This document shows, one piece after another, positions 49,460-61,462 of a stretch of 64,000 nt of DNA (the stretch's first letter is position 1; every line of letters begins with the position of its first letter). The notes under the pieces are model-generated. The model worked only from the letters and a program-made list of their open reading frames with translations, ran no database searches and was not told the DNA's origin. The position numbers and the translations under genes are program-made. This stretch comes from Streptomyces olivoverticillatus (GTDB lineage Bacteria; Actinomycetota; Actinomycetes; Streptomycetales; Streptomycetaceae), in the NCBI RefSeq assembly GCF_014203555.1, contig NZ_JACHJH010000001.1, positions 171,973 to 235,972 on the forward strand, in the 5' to 3' direction.

Positions 49460-51745
49460 GTGAGACCAACCCCCCATCGCCGCACCGCCGCGACCGGCGC
49501 GCTCGTCGCCGTGACGGCGCTGCTCGCCGTCGGCGTCCAGACCGGCCAGGCCACCGCCCGCACGGACGACGCCAAGGCCGCCCCGGGCAAGGTGCTCGCC
49601 AAGGCGGACAACGGCGCCCTGCCCGCCAAGCTGTCCCCCTCGCAGCGCGCGGAGCTCCTGCGCGAGGCCAACGCGACCAAGGCGGACACCGCGAAGACCC
49701 TCGGCCTCGGCGCCAAGGAGAAGCTGGCCGTCAAGGACATCGTCAAGGACAACAACGGGACGGTCCACACCCGTTACGAGCGCACCTACGACGGCCTGCC
49801 CGTGCTCGGCGGCGACCTGGTGGTCGACGCGACCAAGGGCGGCAAGGTCAAGACCGTGGCCAAGGCCAGCAAGGCCCGGCTCGCCGTGGCGAGCACCACC
49901 CCGTCCTTCGCCTCGGCCGCGGCCGAGAAGGACGCGGTCAAGGCCGCGCGGGCCGAGGGCTCCAAGGCCACCAAGGCCGACCGCGCTCCGCGCAAGGTGA
50001 TCTGGGCGGCCGACGGCACGCCCGTCCTCGCCTACGAGACGGTGGTCGGCGGCCTCCAGGACGACGGCACCCCGAACCAGCTGCACGTCATCACCGACGC
50101 GAAGACCGGGAAGAAGCTCTTCCAGTTCCAGGGCGTCAAGACGGGCACCGGCAACAGCCAGTACAGCGGCCAGGTCACCATCGGCACCTCGCAGTCGGGC
50201 GGCTCGTACCAGCTCAACGACACCACCCGCGGCGGGCACAAGACCTACAACCTCAACCACGGCTCGTCCGGGACCGGCACGCTGTTCACCAAGTCCAGCG
50301 ACGTGTGGGGCAACGGCACGGTCGGCGACCCGGCCACGGCCGGCGTCGACGCGCACTACGGCGCGCAGCTGACCTGGGACTACTACAAGAACGTGCACGG
50401 CCGCAGCGGCATCCGGGGCGATGGCGTGGGTGCGTACAGCCGGGTCCACTACGGCAGCAGCTACGTCAACGCCTTCTGGGACGACAGCTGCTTCTGCATG
50501 ACCTACGGCGACGGCCAGGGCGACAAGAAGCCGCTCACCGCGATCGACGTGGCGGCGCACGAGATGACGCACGGCGTCACCGCCGCCACCGCCAACCTCA
50601 CCTACAGCGGGGAGTCCGGCGGCCTGAACGAGGCCACCTCGGACATCATGGCCACCGCCGTCGAGTTCTGGGCCAACAACCCCAGCGACCCGGGTGACTA
50701 CCTCATCGGCGAGAAGATAGACATCAACGGCAACGGCACCCCGCTGCGCTACCAGGACAAGCCCAGCCGGGACGGCCGTTCCAAGGACAGCTGGTACTCC
50801 GGCCTCGGCGGCCTGGACGTGCACTACTCGTCGGGCCCGGCCAATCACTGGTTCTACCTGGCGTCCGAGGGCAGCGGCCCCAAGGACATCAACGGCGTGC
50901 ACTACGACAGCCCCACCTCCGACGGGCAGCCGGTCACCGGCATCGGCCGGGACAACGCCGCGAAGATCTGGTACAAGGCGCTGAGCGAGCGCATGCAGTC
51001 CAACACGAACTACGCGACCGCGCGGGACGCGACCCTGTGGGCCGCCGGCGAGCTGTTCGGCGTCGGCAGCGAGACGTACAACAACGCGGCCAACGCATGG
51101 GCGGCCATCAACGTCGGCAGCCGGGTCTCCTCCGGCGTCTCGGTGACCAGCCCCGGTGACCAGACCTCGATCGTCAACACCGCCGTCTCGCTCCAGGTCA
51201 AGGCCACCAGCACGACCGGCGGTTCGCTGGCCTACTCGGCCACCGGTCTGCCCGCCGGGCTGTCGATCAACTCCTCGACCGGCCTGATCTCCGGCACCCC
51301 GACCGCCACCGGCACCAGCAATGTGACGGTCACGGTCAAGGACGCGGCCGGCAAGACGGCCACCGCCTCATTCAAGTGGACCGTGAACACCTCGGGCGGC
51401 GGCAGCGTCTTCGAGAACACCACCCCGGTGGCAATCCCGGACGCCGGTGCGGCCGTGACCTCGCCGATCGTCGTCACCCGCAGCGGCAACGGCTCCGCGG
51501 CGCTCAAGGTGGACGTCAACATCACCCACACCTACCGCGGTGACCTGCAGATCGACCTGGTCGCCCCGGACGGCAAGACGTGGCGGCTGAAGGACTCCGA
51601 CGCCTACGACTCCGCCGCGGACGTCAAGGAGACGTACACCGTCGACGCCTCCGCGGTCTCGGCGGCCGGCACCTGGAAGCTCCAGGTGCAGGACGTCTAC
51701 TCCGGTGACGAGGGCACGATCAACAGCTGGAAGCTCTCCTTCTGA
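49460..51745 (+). CDS. Secreted M4 (thermolysin-like) metalloprotease with Ig-like and P domains
   Basis: Encodes 761 residues from GTG with AAGGAG upstream. Order: signal peptide, FTP/PepSY-type propeptide (residues about 50-220), peptidase M4 domain with zinc motif VAAHEMTHGVTAAT and third ligand Glu in GGLNEATSDI, a He_PIG-type Ig-like domain (LAYSATGLPAGLSINSSTG), and a C-terminal proprotein-convertase P domain (THTYRGDLQIDLVAPDG). Exported, self-activated protease for nutrient supply. About 270 bases of upstream DNA contain a TTGACG at 49243 but no fitting -10 element. Confidence 0.95.
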   Translation: MRPTPHRRTAATGALVAVTALLAVGVQTGQATARTDDAKAAPGKVLAKADNGALPAKLSPSQRAELLREANATKADTAKTLGLGAKEKLAVKDIVKDNNGTVHTRYERTYDGLPVLGGDLVVDATKGGKVKTVAKASKARLAVASTTPSFASAAAEKDAVKAARAEGSKATKADRAPRKVIWAADGTPVLAYETVVGGLQDDGTPNQLHVITDAKTGKKLFQFQGVKTGTGNSQYSGQVTIGTSQSGGSYQLNDTTRGGHKTYNLNHGSSGTGTLFTKSSDVWGNGTVGDPATAGVDAHYGAQLTWDYYKNVHGRSGIRGDGVGAYSRVHYGSSYVNAFWDDSCFCMTYGDGQGDKKPLTAIDVAAHEMTHGVTAATANLTYSGESGGLNEATSDIMATAVEFWANNPSDPGDYLIGEKIDINGNGTPLRYQDKPSRDGRSKDSWYSGLGGLDVHYSSGPANHWFYLASEGSGPKDINGVHYDSPTSDGQPVTGIGRDNAAKIWYKALSERMQSNTNYATARDATLWAAGELFGVGSETYNNAANAWAAINVGSRVSSGVSVTSPGDQTSIVNTAVSLQVKATSTTGGSLAYSATGLPAGLSINSSTGLISGTPTATGTSNVTVTVKDAAGKTATASFKWTVNTSGGGSVFENTTPVAIPDAGAAVTSPIVVTRSGNGSAALKVDVNITHTYRGDLQIDLVAPDGKTWRLKDSDAYDSAADVKETYTVDASAVSAAGTWKLQVQDVYSGDEGTINSWKLSF

Positions 51746-51785
51746 CCGAGCTGATCGAGCCTTCCGGTACACCACGCGAACCAGG

Positions 51786-51821
51786 CGCCGCCCGGGGTGA
51801 GTCCGACTCCCCCGGGCGGCG
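51786..51821. terminator. Terminator after the M4 protease
   Basis: Perfect 12-bp stem cgccgcccgggg (51786-51797) with 51810-51821 and a 12-base loop, between the convergent protease and membrane-protein genes; likely works for both. Confidence 0.85.
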
Positions 51822-51849
51822 TCTCATCGTCTCCGGCCGACGACGGGGC

Positions 51850-52398
51850 TCAGGTCACGAGGTCGACGACCAGCGCCAGCACACTGCAGCCGACAGCACC
51901 GTAGAAGGCGCCCGCGACGATCCGGTACAGCCGGTTCGCCCCCGGGGCCGGAGCGTCCCGGCTCAACCGCCTGCCGGAGACAAGTCCCGGCCCCCCGAGG
52001 AGCAGGAAGCACACCGCGAGGCACGACCCCGCCAGCCAACCGAGGAAACGCGCCGGGTGGACGACGTAGTACGACGCCCACGGTGCCCGGGAGACGGGCA
52101 CCCGGCGCAGCAGTGCGAAGTTCGGGTCGACCTCAGCCCGGTGGTCGGTGATCTTCCCGTCGTCGGAGCGGAAGGTGCCCTCGGAGGAGGTGGTGGAGCC
52201 CTTCGAGGAGTAGCTGACCCGGTGGCTCTCCACGGTGAGGGTGCCCCGGGTCCCGGCGAGGCCGGAGGCGAACGGGAGGGCGGGCACACAGAAGCCGCCG
52301 ATGAGGAGCCCCATCAGCAGCAGGCACGCGCCACCGAAGCGCACCTGGCCCTTCGGGGGGTCGATCCTGACCGACGCCCGTACAGCAGTTCTTTTCAC
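51850..52398 (-). CDS. Small membrane protein, DUF3592-like
   Basis: Encodes 182 residues from a GTG (VKRTAVRASVRI). Hydrophobic segments at residues about 27-45, 117-135 and 160-178 suggest three membrane helices, with a polar loop between the first two that starts GTLTVESHRVSYSSKG. That loop and the topology resemble DUF3592 proteins. The start codon has no good ribosome binding site and an upstream in-frame extension cannot be excluded. Function unknown; it stands between the protease terminator and glgP. Confidence 0.65.
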   Translation of the reverse strand: MKRTAVRASVRIDPPKGQVRFGGACLLLMGLLIGGFCVPALPFASGLAGTRGTLTVESHRVSYSSKGSTTSSEGTFRSDDGKITDHRAEVDPNFALLRRVPVSRAPWASYYVVHPARFLGWLAGSCLAVCFLLLGGPGLVSGRRLSRDAPAPGANRLYRIVAGAFYGAVGCSVLALVVDLVT

Positions 52399-52548
52399 AG
52401 GGCACGGTAGGCAGAAGCCCGCGCGCCCCAATCGCGCATTTCGCCGCAAGGCGCCAGAGGCATACGCGATCCATATCCCGCCATGGCCGCGGCCTGGCCG
52501 ACGGTTGACCAACCGTTGACCAGGCCGCACAGAATGCCGCGGGTCACG

Positions 52549-55176
52549 TCACCGCATCAGCACCCCGGCCGCCTCCCCCGTCGACTCCGGCGGGACCGCG
52601 ATCAGCCCCAGCTCCGCCCCGCTCGCCAGCAGGCGGTGCGAGGGCAGGATGCGGACGGTGTAGCCGAAGGGTCCCGTGCGGTCGAGGGTGAGCGGGCCCT
52701 CGTAGAGGCGGCGGCCGTCAAGGGACGGAGCGCCGGCCGGCTTGAGCGGGAAGGCGGTGCTGCGGGTGAGACGGTCGGAGTGGTCCACCCGGCCCGCGAC
52801 GGCCTGCACCTCCACGTCCGAGGGGTCCAGCTCGCCGAGCGTGACGCTCACCCGCAGCGAGAGCGTGGTGCCCAGCTCCGCCTTGCCGCCCGGCTCGGTG
52901 TCCGAGACCGTCTCCACGTGGTCCACCGCGACGGCCGGCCAGGCCGCGCGCACCCGTGCCTTCCAGGCGGCCAGCTCACGTGCGGCGACCGGGTCCAGCG
53001 CCCGCTGGGCCTGGGCCGCGGGCCCGTAGAGCTCCTCGACGTACTCGCGCACCATGCGCCCGGCGAGCACCTTGGGCCCCAGATTGGCCAGCGTGCTGCG
53101 GACCATCTCGATCCAGCGGACCGGCAGCCCGCCCGCGGCCCGGTCGTAGAAGCGCGGGGCGACGCGCTGGGTCAGCAGGTCGTAGAGGGCCGCGGCCTCC
53201 ACGTCGTCGCGGCGCACCTCGTCCATGGCGGCGCCGTCGGCCGTGGGGACGGCCCAGCCGAAGTCCGGCTCGTACCACTCGTCCCACCAGCCGTCGAGGA
53301 CGGAGAGGTTGAGGCAGCCGTTGAGCGCGGCCTTCATGCCCGAGGTGCCGCAGGCCTCCAGCGGCCGCAGCGGGTTGTTGAGCCAGACGTCGCAGCCGGG
53401 GTAGAGCTTCTGCGCCATCGCCATGCCGTAGTCGGGGAGGAAGACGATGCGGTGGCGCACCCGGGGGTCGTCGGCGAAGCGGACGAGCTCCTGGACGAGG
53501 CGCTTGCCGCCGTCGTCCGCGGGGTGGGCCTTGCCCGCGACGACGATCTGGATCGGCCGCTCGGGGTGCAGCAGCAGCTCCGTGAGCCGCTCGCGGTCGC
53601 GGAGCATCAGGGTCAGGCGCTTGTAGGAGGGGACGCGCCGGGCGAAGCCGATGGTCAGGACATCGGGGTCGAGCACCCCGTCGATCCAGCCGAGCTCGGC
53701 GGTGCCCGCGCCGCGCTCGCGCCAGGAGGCGCGCAGCCGCTCACGCACCTCTTCCACGAGCTGTTCGCGCAGGGTGCGGCGCAGCTCCCAGATGTCGGCG
53801 TCGGGGATGTCGGCGACGGTGTCCCAGCGCTGGGAGCCGCCCACGGCCAGGGCGTCCTCGGCACGGCCGGCGCCGATCTGCCGGGCGCCGAGGCGGAAGA
53901 CCTCGGGGGCGACCCAGGTGGGGGCGTGGACGCCGTTGGTGATGGAGGTGATCGGCACCTCCTCGGCGTCGAAGCCCGGCCACAGGCCCGCGAACATCTC
54001 CCGGCTGACCTGGCCGTGGAGGGTGGAGACGCCGTTGGCGCGCTGGGCCAGGCGCAGGCCCATGACCGCCATGTTGAACAGGTCCTCGCGGCCGCCGGGG
54101 TAGTCCTCGCGGCCCAGCTCCAGGATGCGTCCGGCGTCGATTCCGGCCAGTTCGCCGCCATCGCCGAAGTGCCGCGAGACGAGCTCGCGGTCGAAGCGGT
54201 CGATGCCGGCGGGGACGGGGGTGTGGGTGGTGAAGACGGCCCCCGCGCGGACGCACTCCAGGGCGGCGTCGAAGTCGGCGCCCTCGGCGACGAGTTCGCG
54301 GATGCGTTCGAGGCCGAGGAATCCGGCGTGGCCCTCGTTGGTGTGGAAGACCTCGGGGGCGGGGTGGCCGGTGAGGCGGCAGTAGGTGCGTACGGCGCGG
54401 ACGCCGCCGATGCCCAGCAGCATCTCCTGCAACAGGCGGTGTTCGCTGCCGCCGCCGTAGAGCCGGTCGGTGACGTCGCGTTCGCCGGGGCCGTTGTCCT
54501 CCACGTCGGAGTCGAGGAGCAGCAGCGGCACCCGTCCGACCTCGGCCTTCCAGACGTATGCGAGCAGCGAGCGGCCGCCGGGCAGCGCGAGGGTGACCCG
54601 GCTGGGGGTGCCGTCGTCCTCGCGCAGCAGGGTGAGCGGGAGCTCGTTGGGGTCGAGGAGGGGGTAGTGCTCCTGCTGCCAGCCTTCGGGCGAGAGGGAC
54701 TGCCGGAAATAGCCGTGCCGGTAGAGCAGTCCGACGCCGATGAGGGGGACGCCGAGGTCGCTGGCGGACTTCAAGTGGTCGCCCGCGAGGATGCCGAGGC
54801 CACCGCTGTACTGCGGCAGGGCGGCCGTGATGCCGAATTCGGGGGAGAAGTAGGCGACGGCGGCGGGCAGGTGCGGAGGCTGTTCCTGATACCACCGGCG
54901 GCCGCCGAGGTAGTCCTGCAGGTCGTCGGCAGCCGCGGCCAGGCGCCGCCGGAAGCGGCGGTCCTCGGCAAGGGCGGCCAGCCGGGGGGCGGAGACGCTG
55001 CCCAGCAGCCGCAGCGGGTCGCCCCCGGCGGCCTGCCACCCCTCGGGGTCGACGGACTGGAACAGTTCACGGGTCTCGGGGTGCCAGGACCAGCGCAGAT
55101 TGCGCGCCAGTTCGCTGAGCGGTCGTAGGGGCTCCGGAAGGACGGGACGCACGCTGAATCGACGAATGGCCTTCAC
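52549..55176 (-). CDS. glgP: Alpha-glucan (glycogen/maltodextrin) phosphorylase
   Basis: Encodes 875 residues from GTG (VKAIRRFSVRPVLPEPL), the start of the actinobacterial DUF3417-bearing GT35 branch. YSGGLGILAGDHLKSASDLG, VFTTHTPVPAGIDRFD and the PLP-site stretch RPLEACGTSGMKAALNG are intact. It removes glucose-1-phosphate from non-reducing ends; homologues in the GlgE pathway can also act on alpha-glucan with maltosyl units. Divergent from glgE with 648 bases between. Confidence 0.95.
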   Translation of the reverse strand: MKAIRRFSVRPVLPEPLRPLSELARNLRWSWHPETRELFQSVDPEGWQAAGGDPLRLLGSVSAPRLAALAEDRRFRRRLAAAADDLQDYLGGRRWYQEQPPHLPAAVAYFSPEFGITAALPQYSGGLGILAGDHLKSASDLGVPLIGVGLLYRHGYFRQSLSPEGWQQEHYPLLDPNELPLTLLREDDGTPSRVTLALPGGRSLLAYVWKAEVGRVPLLLLDSDVEDNGPGERDVTDRLYGGGSEHRLLQEMLLGIGGVRAVRTYCRLTGHPAPEVFHTNEGHAGFLGLERIRELVAEGADFDAALECVRAGAVFTTHTPVPAGIDRFDRELVSRHFGDGGELAGIDAGRILELGREDYPGGREDLFNMAVMGLRLAQRANGVSTLHGQVSREMFAGLWPGFDAEEVPITSITNGVHAPTWVAPEVFRLGARQIGAGRAEDALAVGGSQRWDTVADIPDADIWELRRTLREQLVEEVRERLRASWRERGAGTAELGWIDGVLDPDVLTIGFARRVPSYKRLTLMLRDRERLTELLLHPERPIQIVVAGKAHPADDGGKRLVQELVRFADDPRVRHRIVFLPDYGMAMAQKLYPGCDVWLNNPLRPLEACGTSGMKAALNGCLNLSVLDGWWDEWYEPDFGWAVPTADGAAMDEVRRDDVEAAALYDLLTQRVAPRFYDRAAGGLPVRWIEMVRSTLANLGPKVLAGRMVREYVEELYGPAAQAQRALDPVAARELAAWKARVRAAWPAVAVDHVETVSDTEPGGKAELGTTLSLRVSVTLGELDPSDVEVQAVAGRVDHSDRLTRSTAFPLKPAGAPSLDGRRLYEGPLTLDRTGPFGYTVRILPSHRLLASGAELGLIAVPPESTGEAAGVLMR

Positions 55177-55319
55177 CCCGACGACGTTAGCGGCGCGGCG
55201 TGCCCGTGCGCGGCCAAGCGGCCAAGTGCCCGCCAAGTGCCCCCATCCGCCTGCCGGCCGCGGCCCCGTGCGGCCCCCGGCGGGGGTGCGAGGGCGATGG
55301 GACCGGCTGGTGCCGTCGC

Positions 55320-55345
55320 ACTAGGCGGAAAGTACTAGGCAGAAA
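55320..55345. repeat. Direct repeat, possible operator for glgP/glgE
   Basis: The 12-mers actaggcggaaa (55320-55331) and actaggcagaaa (55334-55345) differ at one base and repeat with a 14-base period in the middle of the divergent glgP-glgE region. Confidence 0.45.
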
Positions 55346-55493
55346 TACGCCGCGCGTACAACAGCGGTCTCTAAGGCCAAATGCCGCTAAGGCCTTGGAA
55401 GACGTTGCCGCGCGCCCGTTCCCCCGAACGGCCGCCACTTACCCCGTTTCGTCACATTGCACGCGATCGGCCCAGCGAGGAGACTCCGTACGG

Positions 55494-55550
55494 GTGACGG
55501 AGGAATGGCCGCCTTCCCCGCACGACGCCATGGAGACTACGTACGAGTAG
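55494..55550 (+). CDS. Possible 18-residue leader peptide upstream of glgE
   Basis: GTG to TAG encodes VTEEWPPSPHDAMETTYE. GAGGAG lies 11-14 bases upstream, a little far. It precedes glgE by 275 bases. The composition is acidic and not obviously of coding origin; this is a candidate only, and may be the tail of spurious longer frames. Confidence 0.25.
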   Translation: MTEEWPPSPHDAMETTYE

Positions 55551-55824
55551 TTGATACGGCACGGGCATGCCCGGCCGGGGCCGGTGGGAAAGCTCACCCG
55601 GTATGCCGAGACGTCCGTCCGTCGCCCTGCTCATCGCCTTGTATTCCGCTTCAGTCCCCCTTCCGGCCACCCGAGTGAACGCCGACAGGAGCAGTCATGC
55701 CCGCACCCTGCCGACTGCCGACGGAGCAGATAGAAAGAACGGAATCCCCCTCCCCGGCCTTTGAAACGTCGTATCCGTGGAACCCGTCCGGCCAGCCGTA
55801 CCCGTCGAATCTCCAGGTGATCCC

Positions 55825-57812
55825 ATGATCGGTCGCATCCCCGTCCTGGACCTCGGCCCGCTCGTCGACTGCGGTCGCAGGCCGGTGAAGGCAGTGGTGG
55901 GCGAGGCCTTCGAGGTGACCGCGACGGTGTTCCGCGAGGGCCACGACGCGGTGGGGGCCAATGTGGTGCTGCGGGGTCCGGCGGGCCGGTGCGGGCCCTG
56001 GACCCCGATGCGCGAGCTGGCGCCGGGCACCGACCGCTGGGGCGCGGAGGTCGCCCCGGACCGGGAGGGGCTCTGGAGCTACGCGGTGGAGGCGTGGAGC
56101 GATCCGGTCGCCACCTGGCGGCGGCAGGCGGGGATCAAGGTGCCCGCGGGGATCGATGCGGAGCTGGTGCTGGAGGAGGGGGCGAGACTGTACGAGCGGG
56201 CCGCCGCCGGGGTGCCGAAGAAGGACGGCCGCGAGGCGGTGCTCGGCGCGGTCGACGCGCTGCGCGACGCCGGCCGGCCGGTGGCCGCCCGGCTGGCCGC
56301 GGCCCTCACCCCCGAGGTCACCGCGGCGCTGGCCGGCCACCCGCTGCGCGAACTGGTCACCTCCAGCCGGACGGTGCCGGTGCTGGTCGAGCGGGAGCGG
56401 GCGCTGTTCGGCTCGTGGTACGAGCTGTTCCCGCGCTCGGAGGGCGCGGTCCTGGAGGGCGCGCGCCCCCGGAGCGGTACGTTCCGCACGGCCGCCCGCA
56501 GGCTGCCCGCGGTCGCCGCGATGGGCTTCGACGTCGTCTACCTGCCGCCGGTCCACCCCATCGGCCGCTCCTTCCGCAAGGGCCCCAACAATGCGCTGAG
56601 CGCCGGGCCTTGCGACGTGGGCAGCCCCTGGGCGATCGGCTCCGCCGAGGGCGGGCACGACGCGATCCACCCGGACCTCGGCACCTTCGAGGACTTCGAC
56701 CACTTCGTGGCGCGGGCGCACGAGCTGCGCATGGAGGTGGCACTGGACTTCGCGCTGCAGTGCTCCCCCGACCACCCGTGGGTGGGCAAGCACCCGGAGT
56801 GGTTCCACCACCGCGCCGACGGCACCATCGCACATGCCGAGAATCCGCCCAAGAAGTACCAGGACATCTATCCGCTCGCCTTCGACGAGGACTTCGACGG
56901 CCTCGTGGCGGAGACGCTGCGCGTTCTGCGGCTGTGGATGGACCATGGCGTGCGGATCTTCCGGGTGGACAATCCGCACACCAAGCCGGTGGTGTTCTGG
57001 GAAAGGGTCATCGCCGAAGTGGGCCGCACCGATCCGGACGTGGTCTTCCTCGCCGAGGCCTTCACCCGGCCCGCGATGATGCGCACGCTCGGCGCGATCG
57101 GCTTCCAGCAGTCGTACACCTATTTCACCTGGCGCAACGGCAAGCAGGAAATCACCGACTACCTGACGGAGCTGGCGCGTGAGTCGGCCGCCTGCATGCG
57201 CCCCAACCTGTTCGTGAACACGCCCGACATCCTGCACGCCTACCTCCAGGAGGGCGGCCGGCCGGCCTTCGAGGTGCGGGCCGTGCTGGCGGCGACGCTC
57301 TCGCCGTCCTGGGGCGTCTACGCCGGCTACGAACTGTGCGAGAACACCCCCGTGCACGCGCAGAGCGAAGAGTACCTCGACTCGGAGAAGTACCAACTGC
57401 GGCCGCGCGACTGGGAGTCGGCGGAGCGGGAGGGGCGCACCATCGCTCCGCTGATCACGGCGCTCAACCGGCTGAGGAGGCGTCAGCCCGCGCTGCGCCT
57501 CCTGCGCAACCTGCGCTTCCACCACACCGACAACGAGGCGGTCATCGCCTACTCCAAGCGCTCGGGCCCGTCCTGTGTGCTCACGGTCGTCAACCTCGAC
57601 CCCCACCACACCCAGGAGGCGACGGTCTCGTTGGACATGCCGGAGCTCGGCCTCGACTGGCACGAGTCCGTCCCGGTGCGCGACGAGCTCACCGGAGAGA
57701 CCTATCACTGGGGCAGGGACAACTATGTGCGCCTGGAGCCGGGCCGTTCCATGGCGCCCGCGCACGTGTTCTCGCTGCGACCGTCCTCACAGATCGGAGG
57801 GTCACCCACACC

Positions 57813-57816
<4 letters not shown>
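55825..57816 (+). CDS. glgE: Alpha-1,4-glucan:maltose-1-phosphate maltosyltransferase
   Basis: Encodes 663 residues; AGGTGA precedes the ATG. GH13_3 enzyme extending alpha-glucan with maltosyl units from maltose-1-phosphate. N-terminal beta domain ([19 protein letters not shown]), helical S-domain, then the catalytic barrel: [15 protein letters not shown], nucleophile Asp in [14 protein letters not shown], acid Glu in [14 protein letters not shown]. Length and motifs are standard. First gene of glgE-treS-pep2-glgB; its stop overlaps the treS start. Confidence 0.96.
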
Positions 57817-59525
<1,709 letters not shown>

Positions 59526-59838
59526 GCGCCCCCCGTGCGCGCCCGCCGGGCGCGCACGGGCGTTTCCCCTCCCCCTCCCCGGGCACCCGTACCCCTGCGA
59601 CCGCCGGATACGGGCCGGGCCGGGCCGATCGCCTCCGACGCACGTACGCACCTACCGCACACGGACCGCACGCACCGCACTGGCCGTCACGGCCGCACGC
59701 ACCGCACCCCACGGGCCGAAAGCGCTGACCGTACGGACGATCCTCGCCCGACACGTCCCACACCGCGCACGGGCCAAAGCCGCAATCCGGGACACTTTGC
59801 CCCATCTGTCGTGTGCCCCGGGGAAAGGACGCGACGCC
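59526..59838 (+). other. Spacer between treS and pep2 with short repeats
   Basis: The 313 bases hold no supported gene. The 15-mer ccgcacgcaccgcac occurs at 59666-59680 and 59693-59707, and the surrounding DNA is rich in the same CCGCAC unit. It may carry an internal promoter for pep2-glgB or only simple-sequence drift. Confidence 0.55.
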
Positions 59839-61371
<1,533 letters not shown>

Positions 61372-61462
61372 CGCGCCGACCCCGACGCGGCCCGTGCGCC
61401 GTCCCCCTCGCCGCGGACTTCGCCGCCGACCGGATCCGAACCACCTCATGGAGGACCACCCC

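Larger units (their letters stand above)
55177..55824. other. Long divergent leader region between glgP and glgE
   Basis: These 648 bases carry both promoters. Recognisable items are the direct repeat at 55320-55345, a second pair of taaggcc copies near 55377-55397, and a possible 18-codon frame at 55494-55550. No full-length protein gene is supported here. Confidence 0.65.

Noticed and set aside
59666..59707. CRISPR-like repeat
   Set aside because: Two 15-base copies with a 12-base spacer in simple-sequence DNA; no array, no cas genes.
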